A stretch of DNA of 64,000 nt from the NCBI RefSeq assembly GCF_040739495.1, contig NZ_CP145263.1:558001-622000 (forward strand), in the 5' to 3' direction. The notes beneath the pieces were generated by a model that worked only from the letters and a program-made list of their open reading frames with translations, made no database searches and had not been told where the DNA came from. Made by a program: the position numbers and the translations under genes. Below, one piece after another: positions 45,595-54,161 of this stretch (positions within the stretch are counted from its first letter, which is position 1; each line of letters starts with the position of its first letter). The DNA is from Staphylococcus capitis subsp. capitis. Its GTDB lineage: Bacteria > Bacillota > Bacilli > Staphylococcales > Staphylococcaceae.

Positions 45595-45608
45595 ATTAAA
45601 CGTTTACA
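45595..45608. promoter_or_regulatory. cre-like CcpA site upstream of mupG
   Basis: ATTAAACGTTTACA fits TGNNARCGNWWWCA at 12 of 14 positions (the initial TG is lost), with a perfect AAACGTTT centre. Catabolite control of MurNAc use would be expected. Confidence 0.4.
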
Positions 45609-45737
45609 ATTTGAGGTATTTTTTGAATAATATAATATTAAAATTTAAAGCACATGATGTTTTAAGTAATGTGAGATTTAAATAAGTGCAATGTATCGAA
45701 ACGTTGATAAACGAAATTAAAGATAAATTTATAATAA

Positions 45738-46076
45738 TTAGGAAGTCGAAGGTTTGATTTTTAAAAGTTGTTCATGTAATAAAAGTTGTTTGATATGAAT
45801 ATAAAAAAGCATGTCTCCTTGTTTGATTGGTATAAGAGGGTGTTCTGATAAATGAAGAATGACATAATAGTAAGATGTTAATTCTGGTGTGGTACTTAAT
45901 ATTGATTTATGCGATTCTATCCAAATTTTTTCAACTTCTACTTCTTGATTAAATACGTTCAAAGTTTCTTCAAATTTGTTATGATGATTGAGTACATAAT
46001 ATTTAGCATTTTCAGTCAGAGAGAGCAATTTTATAATTCGTTGTTCAATGTGTCGTGTGATTTCTAAATAATTCAT
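45738..46076 (-). CDS. Small protein of unknown function
   Basis: 112 aa, soluble. The first half (YLEITRHIEQRIIKLLSLTE, KFEETLNVFNQEVEVEKIWI) looks helical and the second half has strands (TSYYYVILHLSEHPLIPIKQ). No motif or family recognised. ATG 46076 has TGGAGGA upstream. It is divergent from the CPBP gene with only 51 bp between starts, so their promoters overlap. Confidence 0.6.
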   Translation of the reverse strand: MNYLEITRHIEQRIIKLLSLTENAKYYVLNHHNKFEETLNVFNQEVEVEKIWIESHKSILSTTPELTSYYYVILHLSEHPLIPIKQGDMLFYIHIKQLLLHEQLLKIKPSTS

Positions 46077-46127
46077 AATTCCTCCAATAAATTTTAAAAA
46101 TGATTGAGTAATAGAAAGGAAACGTCT

Positions 46128-46874
46128 ATGAGGCAGAAAGAAGTTAAGAAAAAATATAAATTTAGTGATATTGCGTGGAGAGATTTAAGTCTAATTGCAG
46201 TAGTATTGGTAGGACTTTTTCTATTTAGCGTTGCAGGTATGGCGCTAGGTGCGCTTTTTCTAAAACATATGTCACAGTTACAATTAGCGATGATTAGTAC
46301 ATTGGCGCAGTTAATGGCTTATGTTGTTGTGATATTTGTATTTTACTTTTTACACATCCATACATTTGGAGAGAGGTTTAAAAAAGGTTTACAATACTTG
46401 AAACGACGATGGTTCATTATTATTATCGCTTTTTTATTGGCGTATGGTTTGTCAAGTTTATATGAATGGTTAATGCAGTTTTTACCTAAGCATCTACAAT
46501 ATTCTGATACGCAAAATGAGATGGCTTTAGATCAATTGTTCAAAGTACATGCATTTATACCTTTCGCGTTTTTATTAATCGTGATTGTAGGACCTATCGT
46601 TGAAGAATTAGTGTTTAGACACATACTAATAGGAGAGTTAGGAAAGAAGTTTAATTTTATTGTAATGGGGATTATATCAGCTGTATTATTTACTTACATA
46701 CATGTAACTGATGCGAAATCACCGTTTGAATTCGGAGCATACTTTATTTTAGCCATTGCTTTAGTCTCTGTGTATTTAATTTCAAAGAGAAATTTGGCAG
46801 CATCGATTAGCTTGCATATGTTAAATAATCTAGTGTCATTTATTTATACTCTATGGTCAATATTTTATAATTAG
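46128..46874 (+). CDS. CPBP family glutamic-type intramembrane protease
   Basis: 248 aa from ATG 46128 (AAAGGAAA upstream; an earlier TTG lacks an RBS). About seven helices. The CPBP/Abi protease motifs are complete: GPIVEELVFRHI (Glu159-Glu160...Arg164), FTYIHV (Phe188...His192) and SLHMLNNLV (His230, Asn233). Members include Rce1-like prenyl proteases and staphylococcal proteins affecting virulence regulation or bacteriocin immunity. The target is unknown. In contrast to the LyrA-type paralogue at 21394-22470, this copy keeps all catalytic residues. Confidence 0.88.
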   Translation: MRQKEVKKKYKFSDIAWRDLSLIAVVLVGLFLFSVAGMALGALFLKHMSQLQLAMISTLAQLMAYVVVIFVFYFLHIHTFGERFKKGLQYLKRRWFIIIIAFLLAYGLSSLYEWLMQFLPKHLQYSDTQNEMALDQLFKVHAFIPFAFLLIVIVGPIVEELVFRHILIGELGKKFNFIVMGIISAVLFTYIHVTDAKSPFEFGAYFILAIALVSVYLISKRNLAASISLHMLNNLVSFIYTLWSIFYN

Positions 46875-46880
46875 TTTAAA

Positions 46881-46926
46881 AACCCAGCTGATTCACATTA
46901 ACTGTTTATGTCAGCTGGGTTTAAAA
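46881..46926. terminator. Bidirectional Rho-independent terminator overlapping the end of the WYL gene
   Basis: AAACCCAGCTGA (46881-46892) pairs with TCAGCTGGGTTT (46912-46923). The right arm encodes part of the last codons of the convergent WYL gene, whose stop at 46898 falls in the loop. Confidence 0.8.
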
Positions 46927-47596
46927 ATTGCTGATAGTTATCTATTGAGATATCTTGAGTTTTAATAGTTTTTTCGAATGAGTAAGAAATATCGTGTATG
47001 TCCATGATTGATAATTCACGTGTATGACCACGACCTATATCAAAGATCACTGCATGCCACTGACCATCTTTACACAATAAACCTATAAAAATAACATTTT
47101 CAGCGTGCGCTTTTCCTTCTTCAATATAATCAACAAGCATGACATTTCGTTCTGTACAGTATATTAATATATCTGAAAATAGTTGTGGTAATGAGTAATT
47201 ATTACTATCTTCAAATTTAATATAATAATCCATCTTTTTTAATAACTTGCGTAATCGCGTTTGGGGTAAACCTAAACATTGTTTAATAATGGCTTGAATT
47301 TCTGTTTGATAAGGGAGAGTAGAATAAGACTGACTTTCATTAAGTGTAAGAAACAACGCTGACAGTTGATTTTCTGTTAAAGATAAAGAAATTTTTGATT
47401 GAGCATCTTTAATTTGATAACCACCGAGTTTACCGTGTTGTGCGTACACTTTTACACCTTGTTCTTCTAAATCATCAATATCCCTTAAAATAGTACGTTT
47501 CGAAACTTTAAATAGTTTTGCAAGTTGTGAAGCGGTCATTTTATCTGAATTTTGTATAGACTGAATGATTTGATTTTGGCGTTCTAATTTATTCAA
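46898..47596 (-). CDS. HTH (DeoR-like) and WYL-type transcriptional regulator
   Basis: 232 aa. An N-terminal winged helix (MTASQLAKLFKVSKRTILRD, IDDLEEQGVKVYAQHGKLGG, YQI) is followed by a helical stretch (SLTENQLSALFLTLNESQ) and a WYL-like domain that is short, as if the last subdomain were reduced (VMLVDYIEEGKAHAENVIFI, DGQWHAVIFDIGRGHTRELS). Related to YobV-like regulators that bind small ligands or nucleic-acid signals. TTG 47596 is the start, with GGAGGTG 7 bases upstream. Probably autoregulated; target genes unclear. Confidence 0.82.
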   Translation of the reverse strand: MNKLERQNQIIQSIQNSDKMTASQLAKLFKVSKRTILRDIDDLEEQGVKVYAQHGKLGGYQIKDAQSKISLSLTENQLSALFLTLNESQSYSTLPYQTEIQAIIKQCLGLPQTRLRKLLKKMDYYIKFEDSNNYSLPQLFSDILIYCTERNVMLVDYIEEGKAHAENVIFIGLLCKDGQWHAVIFDIGRGHTRELSIMDIHDISYSFEKTIKTQDISIDNYQQFLNPADINS

Positions 47597-47712
47597 TGAA
47601 AGTCACCTCCATAAACATTACATATTACATTTATTATAACATATAAGCGACAATGATGACATTTTCTTATTTTTGGTCGGTACAAAAGTGTAAAATTTCT
47701 TATTTTTCTTTT

Positions 47713-47753
47713 AGAAAACGCTTACAATATAAAAATCATTATGTTACTATAAT
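47713..47753 (+). promoter_or_regulatory. CcpA cre site and promoter of the RsaI sRNA
   Basis: AGAAAACGCTTACA (47713-47726) matches the cre consensus at 13 of 14 positions and overlaps the -35 region; TATAAT is at 47748-47753. This arrangement fits repression by CcpA, as reported for RsaI of S. aureus. Confidence 0.7.
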
Positions 47754-47760
47754 ATTTGTA

Positions 47761-47905
47761 ACAGGGGGAGCGATTAGACAAAGGGGTAGAGCTATATAAC
47801 AGATAGCTGTGTAATCGTTCGAGTTACATCAAAACATCTTCAATATTTATTACTTACTTTCCTTTCTATTTGTCGGCTAGCTCGTGACTAGCCGATTTTT
47901 TCTTT
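47761..47905 (+). ncRNA. rsaI: RsaI (RsaOG) small regulatory RNA
   Basis: About 145 nt in the 466-bp gap between the WYL gene and the suhB-like gene. Recognised features: a G-rich 5' end (ACAGGGGGAGCGATTAGAC, then AAAGGGGTAGAGC), GCTATATAACAGATAGC hairpin, GCGATTA/TAATCGTT pairing, a long unstructured CU-rich stretch TTACTTACTTTCCTTTCT, and the terminator TCGGCTAG-CTCGTGA-CTAGCCGA plus T run (47873-47905). Length, CU-rich loop, cre-bearing promoter and position match S. aureus RsaI, which signals glucose shortage and represses glucose uptake genes. The remaining 150 bp to 48063 show nothing clear. Confidence 0.8.
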
Positions 47906-48062
47906 TTTAAAAACTTATTAATTATTATTCCAAAATCTTGATGACTTCGTATAAAATAAATATAAGTAAATAGAGAGATTTCGATAATTAAAGTTTACTT
48001 ATAATATATAACTGATTTATTAATTCTACATAAATTTATTTTATTTGGTGGTGAAACATAGG

Positions 48063-48851
48063 ATGACAGAAAGTTTAAAGCAGATTGATCGTTTAATTTG
48101 TGATTGGTTAAAAATTGTTGATGATATTTTACCGCGTCTTATTCAAGAGATGCATACAGATACCAAAAAGGATCGTTTTGATTTAGTTACTAACGTAGAC
48201 AAACAGATTCAAGACCATTTTCAAACATTCTTGTCAAATCAATTACCTGGGCATCTACTATTAGCTGAAGAAAAAAATAATGATGATATTGATCCTTATC
48301 ATGGACATGTTTGGATTATGGATCCTATTGATGGAACGGCTAACCTTGTAAAGCAACAAGAAGATTATTGTATTATACTAGGATACTTTGTGGATGGAGA
48401 GCCAAAACTATCTTATATCTACGATTATCCTCATAATAAATTGTATAAAGCAATATCAGGTGAGGGAGCATATGAGAATGATTTACCGATGTTAAAGCCT
48501 GCAACATTAACCATTGAAGATGCAATATTGTCGTTTAACCCACATGTTTTAAATGATAGAACGATAAACGCACTTTTCCAAACTTCATTTAGTTATCGAA
48601 TTATTGGTTCATGTGGTTTAGATTCAATTAGGGTCATTAAAGGTCAATTCGGCGCTCACATGAATACGAATCCTAAACCTTGGGATATAGCCGCTCAGTT
48701 TCTTTTTGCGCAAGAACTTAATTTGAAAATGACTAGCTTAGATGGTGGCAAAGTTGATTTTGGTAAGGGTGGCCCTTTTATAATTAGTAACCCTGGTTGT
48801 CATCAAGATGTACTGGATATTTTGAATAGCGGTAAGGGCTATCAAAAATAA
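48063..48851 (+). CDS. Inositol monophosphatase family protein (SuhB-like)
   Basis: 262 aa from ATG 48063 (GGTGGTG upstream; an in-frame TTG six codons earlier is less suitable). Metal-dependent, lithium-sensitive sugar phosphatase fold: DRFDLVTNVDKQIQ, LLLAEEKN (metal Glu69/70), WIMDPIDGTANLV (DPIDGT at 87-92) and NPKPWDIAAQFLFAQEL with the third Asp. It should hydrolyse inositol phosphate, NADP-type or fructose-bisphosphate-like substrates with Mg2+; which is open. It lies just downstream of RsaI, as in S. aureus from memory. Monocistronic. Confidence 0.88.
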   Translation: MTESLKQIDRLICDWLKIVDDILPRLIQEMHTDTKKDRFDLVTNVDKQIQDHFQTFLSNQLPGHLLLAEEKNNDDIDPYHGHVWIMDPIDGTANLVKQQEDYCIILGYFVDGEPKLSYIYDYPHNKLYKAISGEGAYENDLPMLKPATLTIEDAILSFNPHVLNDRTINALFQTSFSYRIIGSCGLDSIRVIKGQFGAHMNTNPKPWDIAAQFLFAQELNLKMTSLDGGKVDFGKGGPFIISNPGCHQDVLDILNSGKGYQK

Positions 48852-48897
48852 GTACAATTATATTAATATAATTGTATAAGTGAATTGTTAATGTCGG

Positions 48898-48933
48898 AGC
48901 CTTAGAAAGAGTTTCTTTTTAAGGCTTTATTAT
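48898..48933 (+). terminator. Rho-independent terminator
   Basis: AGCCTTA-GAAA pairs with TTTC...TAAGGCT (48898-48926), then TTATTATT. It ends the suhB-like gene. Confidence 0.65.
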
Positions 48934-49087
48934 TGTCCTCAATTATAATTATGTGAGTTAAAATTCACTTTTAAGTTATTCGGAATGTATAAATGAATAG
49001 GTCTACAGATGTATAGTAAATAATTTATTTTATAATATAATTATCTATGGAATATGAATATGAAATAAATGTAAAGGAGTGGTAGGA

Positions 49088-50038
49088 GTGAAACGTTCAG
49101 ATAAAAGAAAAATGAGCCTGCCAACTAAAATTTTACTTTGGATAGTAGGAGTATTATTTTTACTCGCTGTTATTGCAGTAATATACATCTGTGCCAAGAT
49201 ATTTATTACAGGGGATAAGATACACAATCCTCTAAATAGAAGCCATTCAGAGTTACGCTCAGGAAAGGTTAATTTAAAAGAAGGCGACCCTTTCACAATT
49301 GCATTATTTGGTGTGGATTCAGATGCGGAGCGAAAACATCAAGGTGGTGGAGAGCGTAGCGATACCATTATGATTTTATCAATTAATCCTAAAGAGAAAA
49401 AAACAGAACTCGTTAGTATTCCTCGTGATACTCAAGCTCAAATTGTAGGACGAGGTACGACAGAAAAAATTGCTCATGCCTATGCTTACGGAGGACCCAA
49501 TATGGCGGTAAATTCTTTAGAGAAATTAATGAATGTACCAATTGACCACTATGCAACAATTGATATGGATGGATTACACGATATGATTGATACTTTAGGT
49601 GGTGTGGATGTGGTAAGTAATGACACTTTCACAATTAGTGGTTTACATTTTGTTAAAGGTCAAAAAACACATGTTGATGGGGATGCTGCAATGAGATTTA
49701 TACGTAGCCGCAAGGAAGAAGGTGCTGGTGGGGACTTTGGTAGACAAGAACGCCAACAACTTGTACTTGAAGCTATGGCTAATAAAATGACAAGTCCAAC
49801 ATCAATAACACATTTTAATTCATTAATGAGCGAAATACAGCAAAATGTTAAAACTGATTTATCATTAAGTGATCTGAATCTTGTCAGAAAAAATTATAAA
49901 GATGCTAACGATAACGTAAACCGTCATCAACTTGACGGAGAAGGTGGTATTCAAAGTGATGGTTTATATTACTTTGTCCCAAGTGATGCTTCTAAAAATA
50001 GCAACACGCAACTACTAAGAGATAATTTAGATTTATAA
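49088..50038 (+). CDS. lcpC: LytR-CpsA-Psr family glycopolymer ligase, LcpC type
   Basis: 316 aa from GTG 49088, which has AAAGGAG 8 bases upstream; the GTG at 49079 overlaps that RBS. A short basic N-terminus, one membrane helix (ILLWIVGVLFLLAVIAVIYI) and an extracellular LCP domain. Conserved residues: FTIALFGVDSDAERKHQGGG-ERSDTIMI, TELVSIPRDTQAQI (Arg of PRDT), IAHAYAYGGPNMAVNSLEKL, GLHDMIDTLGGVDV and MRFIRSRKEEGAGGDFGRQE (the R-x-R...DFGR catalytic set binding the polyprenyl pyrophosphate). LCP enzymes attach teichoic acid or capsule to peptidoglycan. The position next to the oxidoreductase matches lcpC of S. aureus, which favours capsule attachment. Confidence 0.88.
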   Translation: MKRSDKRKMSLPTKILLWIVGVLFLLAVIAVIYICAKIFITGDKIHNPLNRSHSELRSGKVNLKEGDPFTIALFGVDSDAERKHQGGGERSDTIMILSINPKEKKTELVSIPRDTQAQIVGRGTTEKIAHAYAYGGPNMAVNSLEKLMNVPIDHYATIDMDGLHDMIDTLGGVDVVSNDTFTISGLHFVKGQKTHVDGDAAMRFIRSRKEEGAGGDFGRQERQQLVLEAMANKMTSPTSITHFNSLMSEIQQNVKTDLSLSDLNLVRKNYKDANDNVNRHQLDGEGGIQSDGLYYFVPSDASKNSNTQLLRDNLDL

Positions 50039-50050
50039 ACTGTATTTGAG

Positions 50051-50080
50051 CACTGTGAGAACTATTCTCACAGTGTTTTT
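50051..50080 (+). terminator. Rho-independent terminator of lcpC
   Basis: CACTGTGAGA (50051-50060) pairs perfectly with TCTCACAGTG (50066-50075), followed by five T. Confidence 0.9.
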
Positions 50081-50145
50081 GTGTTTATAATGTATTTTTA
50101 CAAGGTATATAAGTATTAAATGTAATAAGTAAAAGGATCATTAAT

Positions 50146-50160
50146 TGATAATGATTTTCA
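50146..50160. promoter_or_regulatory. Fur-like box upstream of the oxidoreductase operon
   Basis: TGATAATGATTTTCA is a 7-1-7 inverted repeat matching the Fur core TGATAATNATTATCA at 13 of 14 defined positions. It lies 169 bp upstream of the start codon and downstream of the lcpC terminator. PerR or Zur boxes are similar and cannot be excluded. Confidence 0.5.
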
Positions 50161-50205
50161 AATAAATAATTTATGAATATAAATTATTTATAAATACTTA
50201 ACTTT

Positions 50206-50233
50206 TTGCAATTAAAGTAATACAATTTAGATA
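50206..50233 (+). promoter_or_regulatory. Candidate promoter of the oxidoreductase operon
   Basis: TTGCAA (50206-50211) and TAGATA (50228-50233) with a 16-bp spacer, 95 bp upstream of the start codon. The -10 is weak; nothing else is obvious in the 290-bp gap. Confidence 0.35.
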
Positions 50234-50328
50234 ATTCTATCTTGAAATATATGTGGGGTATTTTTCAGATAGATCTAGCTAACATGAAAAGTCTATTACG
50301 GTAAAATTAATATAAATGGGGTGAGCCT

Positions 50329-53283
50329 ATGCAAGAACATTTGGTAGTCACACTTGATGCCACAGATTATCTTGTCGAACCAGGCACAAATTTACTTGAG
50401 TTTATCCGGTCTCGAGATATTTTCGTTCCAGCGATTTGCTACAATGAATCGATGGGGCCAATTCAAACATGCGATACATGTATGGTTGAAATTGATGGAG
50501 AAATTGCGCGTGCATGTGGCACAACAATAGACCGTCCAATGAATGTAAAAACAGATAACAACGATGTTAAATCAAGTCAAAAAGAAGCATTAGATCGTAT
50601 TTTAGAAAAACATATGCTTTATTGTACGGTATGTGACTATAATAATGGAGACTGTGAAATCCATAATACTATGGATGAGTGGGGCATCCAGCATCAAACA
50701 TATGAATATAAAGAAAAACCTTATGAGAAAGACTATGGTCCATTCTATCGTTACGATCCAGACCAATGTATATTATGTGGCCGTTGTGTTGAAGCCTGCC
50801 AAGACATAGAAGTAAATGAAACAATAAGCATTGATTGGGATCGTGAACATCCACGTGTCATCTGGGATAATGATGTGCCAATTAATGAATCTTCATGTGT
50901 ATCATGTGGTCAATGTGCAACAGTATGTCCATGTAATGCCATGATGGAAGTGAGTATGGAAGGCAATGTTGGTTACATGACTGATACTGAGCCAGGATCA
51001 CTTGTAGCAATGATCGACTTAATCAAAAAATCTGAACCAGGATATGGTCCATTATTGGCACTTTCTGACTCAGAATCTGAAATGCGTAAAGAACGTATAA
51101 ATAAAACAAAAACAGTATGTACATATTGTGGTGTTGGTTGTTCATTTGAAGTTTGGACAAAAGATAGAGAAATTTTAAAAGTTCAACCATCTCATGATTC
51201 TCCTGCTAATAAGATTGCATCATGTGTTAAAGGTAAATTCTCATGGGGCCACATTAACTCTGATCAACGTATTACTAAGCCATTAGTAAGGAAAGATGGT
51301 GCTTTCCATGAAGTTGAATGGGAAGAAGCACTGCAAGTGATGGCAGATAACTTTAACAATATTAAAAATCAACACGGTGCAGATAGCTTGTCATTTATTT
51401 CATCTTCTAAAGCGACGAATGAAGAGTCATATTTAATGCAAAAATTTGCTCGACAAGTGATAGGAACAAATAACGTAGATAATTGTTCACGTTATTGCCA
51501 AGCACCAGCTACGAAAGGTTTGACTCGTACAGTAGGAATCGGCGGCGACGCTGGTGGTATTGATGATTTAGAAAAGGCAGCTATGACAGTGTTGATTGGT
51601 ACAAATACTGCTGAAGCACATCCTGTCATTGCTTCAAGAATGAAACGTGCTCAAAAATTATTCGGTCAAAAATCTCATGTCTTTGATATTAGAAAACATG
51701 AAATGGCTGAACGTGCAGATGAATTTTATCAACCCAAACCAGGTACTGATTTAGTATGGTTAGGCGCGGTGACAAAGTATATTATCGATAATGATTTACA
51801 TGATAAGGCATTCTTAGACGAATGGGTCGATTATTTTGACGAATATTATAAATCATTAGAACCATTTACAATGGAGTTCGCTGAAGAAACAACAGGTATT
51901 CCAAAAGAACGATTAATTAAGTTCGCTCATGAAGTTGCGAAAGCTGAATCAGTTGCAATCTGCTGGGCGATGGGTATCACGCAACAAGACATCGGTAGTG
52001 ATTCAAGTACAGCTATTTCTAATTTATTACTTGTAACTGGAAATTATAGAAAGCCTGGCGCTGGAGCATATCCTCTTCGTGGTCATAATAATGTACAAGG
52101 TTGTAGTGATATGGGGAGTATGCCTGACCAATTCCCTGGTTACCAGCTTGTTACTGATGATGAAATTAGAGCTAAATTCGAAAGAGAATATGGCGTAGAA
52201 TTAAGTGCAACTCCTGGTCGCGATAATCATCAAATGATAGAAGGTATCCATAATGGAGACGTTCATTCACTTTATTTATATGGTGAAGACACAGGTATCG
52301 TAGATTCTAATATTAATTTCGTTCAAGCAGCTTTTGAGAAATTAGACTTCATGGTTGTACAAGATGAATTCTTAACATTCACTGCTACTTATGCTGATGT
52401 GGTATTACCTGCAAGTCCTTCTCTAGAAAAAGATGGTACATTTACCAACACGGAACGTCGTGTGCAACGTTTATATAAAGCGTTAGATTCACTGGGGGAT
52501 TCTAAACCTGACTGGGAAATATTCCAACTTATTGCTAATAAATTAAGCGCAGATTGGGATTATAGTCACCCTGGAGAAGTGATGGAGGAAATCGCTCGAC
52601 TCACTCCGTCATATGCAGGTGTAAGCTACGACCGTTTAGAAGGTTTTAATAGTCTTCAATGGCCTGTAGATAAAGATGGGAAAGATTCTCCAATTCTTTA
52701 TTTAGATGGATTTAACTTTGAGAATAAAAAGGCAAAGCTTTATCCATTAACATTTGATAATTTCTTCAAAGAAGATGAAGTTTATGATATTCATGTTAAT
52801 AATGGTCGTTTACTTGAACATTTCCATGAAGGTAACATGACTTATCAAACTGAAATGATTAGATATAAAGTACCACATCCATTTGTTGAGATTTCACCAG
52901 AACTAGCGCAAGATCGTGATATACATGAAGGTGCTGAAATCAAATTGATTTCAGAAACTGGTGAAGCAACGTTGGTAGCTCATATTACAGATAGAGTTAA
53001 AGGCAAAGAAATCTATATTCCACTAAATAATGATGCTTTAGAAAATGGAGATATGGGAGCAATTAACCTACTCACAAATAGTGATGTAGATAAATACACT
53101 GATACGCCGTCATACAAGCGAACAAATGCACGCATGGAGGTTATATCTAAACGTGGTAAGTCACCATTAAATCCAACTAACTTCCGTGTTGATAAACATC
53201 GTCATCCTCAATATAGTGTTCAAGTACAGAAAAAATGGAATCGTTCTGATTACTTATTCCCAGGGAAGCAGAGTGATAAATAA
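50329..53283 (+). CDS. Formate dehydrogenase-like molybdopterin oxidoreductase (YjgC type), FeS-rich
   Basis: 984 aa, cytoplasmic (no Tat signal). Domains in order: [2Fe-2S] domain with Cys37, 48, 51, 63; NADH-dehydrogenase G-type [4Fe-4S] site His95, Cys99, 102, 109; two-cluster ferredoxin with Cys147/150/153/157 and Cys190/193/196/200; then the catalytic bis-MGD domain with cluster Cys264/267/271/299, and a C-terminal dinucleotide-binding domain. The metal ligand is Cys390 (NCSRYC), not selenocysteine, followed by Gln391 where proven formate dehydrogenases have His. [17 protein letters not shown] is typical. It is usually called FdhA, but the substrate is not certain. ATG 50329 with GGGGTGAG; the stop overlaps the next start (TAATG). 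Confidence 0.9.
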   Translation: MQEHLVVTLDATDYLVEPGTNLLEFIRSRDIFVPAICYNESMGPIQTCDTCMVEIDGEIARACGTTIDRPMNVKTDNNDVKSSQKEALDRILEKHMLYCTVCDYNNGDCEIHNTMDEWGIQHQTYEYKEKPYEKDYGPFYRYDPDQCILCGRCVEACQDIEVNETISIDWDREHPRVIWDNDVPINESSCVSCGQCATVCPCNAMMEVSMEGNVGYMTDTEPGSLVAMIDLIKKSEPGYGPLLALSDSESEMRKERINKTKTVCTYCGVGCSFEVWTKDREILKVQPSHDSPANKIASCVKGKFSWGHINSDQRITKPLVRKDGAFHEVEWEEALQVMADNFNNIKNQHGADSLSFISSSKATNEESYLMQKFARQVIGTNNVDNCSRYCQAPATKGLTRTVGIGGDAGGIDDLEKAAMTVLIGTNTAEAHPVIASRMKRAQKLFGQKSHVFDIRKHEMAERADEFYQPKPGTDLVWLGAVTKYIIDNDLHDKAFLDEWVDYFDEYYKSLEPFTMEFAEETTGIPKERLIKFAHEVAKAESVAICWAMGITQQDIGSDSSTAISNLLLVTGNYRKPGAGAYPLRGHNNVQGCSDMGSMPDQFPGYQLVTDDEIRAKFEREYGVELSATPGRDNHQMIEGIHNGDVHSLYLYGEDTGIVDSNINFVQAAFEKLDFMVVQDEFLTFTATYADVVLPASPSLEKDGTFTNTERRVQRLYKALDSLGDSKPDWEIFQLIANKLSADWDYSHPGEVMEEIARLTPSYAGVSYDRLEGFNSLQWPVDKDGKDSPILYLDGFNFENKKAKLYPLTFDNFFKEDEVYDIHVNNGRLLEHFHEGNMTYQTEMIRYKVPHPFVEISPELAQDRDIHEGAEIKLISETGEATLVAHITDRVKGKEIYIPLNNDALENGDMGAINLLTNSDVDKYTDTPSYKRTNARMEVISKRGKSPLNPTNFRVDKHRHPQYSVQVQKKWNRSDYLFPGKQSDK

Positions 53284-53750
53284 TGGCTGAAAGAATTACT
53301 GAAATTAAACGTCTAAAAAAGTCACCTGAGCAAATAAAGAATGAAAATTTAAACGAAGTCCTTGATGCTATTGCTGAGAATAAAGATAGCATTCTTAAAG
53401 CAATCCGTTTAATTCATACTTTAGATGAAGCGAAAATTTTAGATGCACTCAATGGTGGATTTAAAGCACGACAAGTAATTATCAATAAGTTTGCAGTGGA
53501 GTTAAATAAGGATATTTACACAGGATTATTATCTAATATGGCACAAATGGTCTTTTTACTTGGTGACTTAAATGTGAAAGATTTAAGTGAAATGCTTAAT
53601 CGTCTTAACAAAGGTCTTCATGTTGCAAACCAAGCAAGTCCTAATGCACGTACATCTATTAGAAACTTAATGGGTATCCTTAAAGATGACGACATGAATC
53701 GTAGTTTAACTTACATGCTTAATTTACTTAAGGGCATGTCACGAGAATAA
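53283..53750 (+). CDS. DUF1641 protein, partner of the molybdopterin oxidoreductase
   Basis: 155 aa, soluble and mostly helical. It matches the YjgD/DUF1641 family: ENLNEVLDAIAENKDSILKA, IRLIHTLDEAKILDALNGGF, NMAQMVFLLGDLNVKDLSEM, ASPNARTSIRNLMGILKDDD. Its start overlaps the stop of the large subunit, so the two are translationally coupled, as yjgC-yjgD of Bacillus. The family is found with FdhA-like proteins and is presumed a small subunit or accessory factor; its biochemical role is not known. Confidence 0.9.
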   Translation: MAERITEIKRLKKSPEQIKNENLNEVLDAIAENKDSILKAIRLIHTLDEAKILDALNGGFKARQVIINKFAVELNKDIYTGLLSNMAQMVFLLGDLNVKDLSEMLNRLNKGLHVANQASPNARTSIRNLMGILKDDDMNRSLTYMLNLLKGMSRE

Positions 53751-53775
53751 AATCATATCAATGATTATGTGAGCT

Positions 53776-53824
53776 TAGGGGCGAAGAAGCATTCTATAAT
53801 GACTTCCGAGCCTCTATTTTAATA
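53776..53824 (+). terminator. Probable terminator of the oxidoreductase operon
   Basis: AGGGGCGAAGAAGC pairs imperfectly with GACTTCCGAGCCTCT and is followed by ATTTTAAT. Confidence 0.45.
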
Positions 53825-53894
53825 TCGCATATCTATAAATTTTCATGTATGATGAAATGTATATTGAAAAGTTTAAATAAAGGAGTGAAGTCGT

Positions 53895-54140
53895 ATCAAT
53901 CCTAATATTTTGAAAGCCATGGCAATCACTTCCAATGTCTTATTAGTTATTGGTATTGTATTTCTAATTATGCTAAAACTTATGCTTGCAATAGCATTCT
54001 TCGCAGTATCTTTAGCTATTAGTCTAGTCATATTTAATGTCATGTTTAGAGATCGCACAGGTATGAAAATTGCAATCAATGTATCATTCTTTATTGTTGT
54101 CATTGCAATTGTTATCGCATATTTCGTTTTATCAAAATAA
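53895..54140 (+). CDS. Small two- to three-helix membrane protein with non-standard start
   Basis: About 81 aa. Hydrophobic segments: ITSNVLLVIGIVFLIMLKLM, LAIAFFAVSLAISLVIFNVM and IAINVSFFIVVIAIVIAYFV, with a basic loop FRDRTGMK between the last two. The frame is open from 53889 (after TGA 53886-53888). The RBS AGGAG (53881-53885) has no ATG/GTG/TTG at the right distance; at 9 bases lies ATC 53895, giving (M)NPNILKAMAITSN. Other possible starts are TTG 53910 (24 bases away) and ATG 53919. An ATG to ATC change or natural use of ATC are both possible. It precedes the glucosaminidase gene by 21 bp and may be co-transcribed. Confidence 0.6.
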   Translation: MNPNILKAMAITSNVLLVIGIVFLIMLKLMLAIAFFAVSLAISLVIFNVMFRDRTGMKIAINVSFFIVVIAIVIAYFVLSK

Positions 54141-54161
54141 AGCTTTGGGAGTTAGATAACA

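Noticed and set aside
53885..53905. Six-codon leader peptide (GTG...TAA) before the small membrane protein
   Set aside because: GTG overlaps the RBS itself; probably chance.
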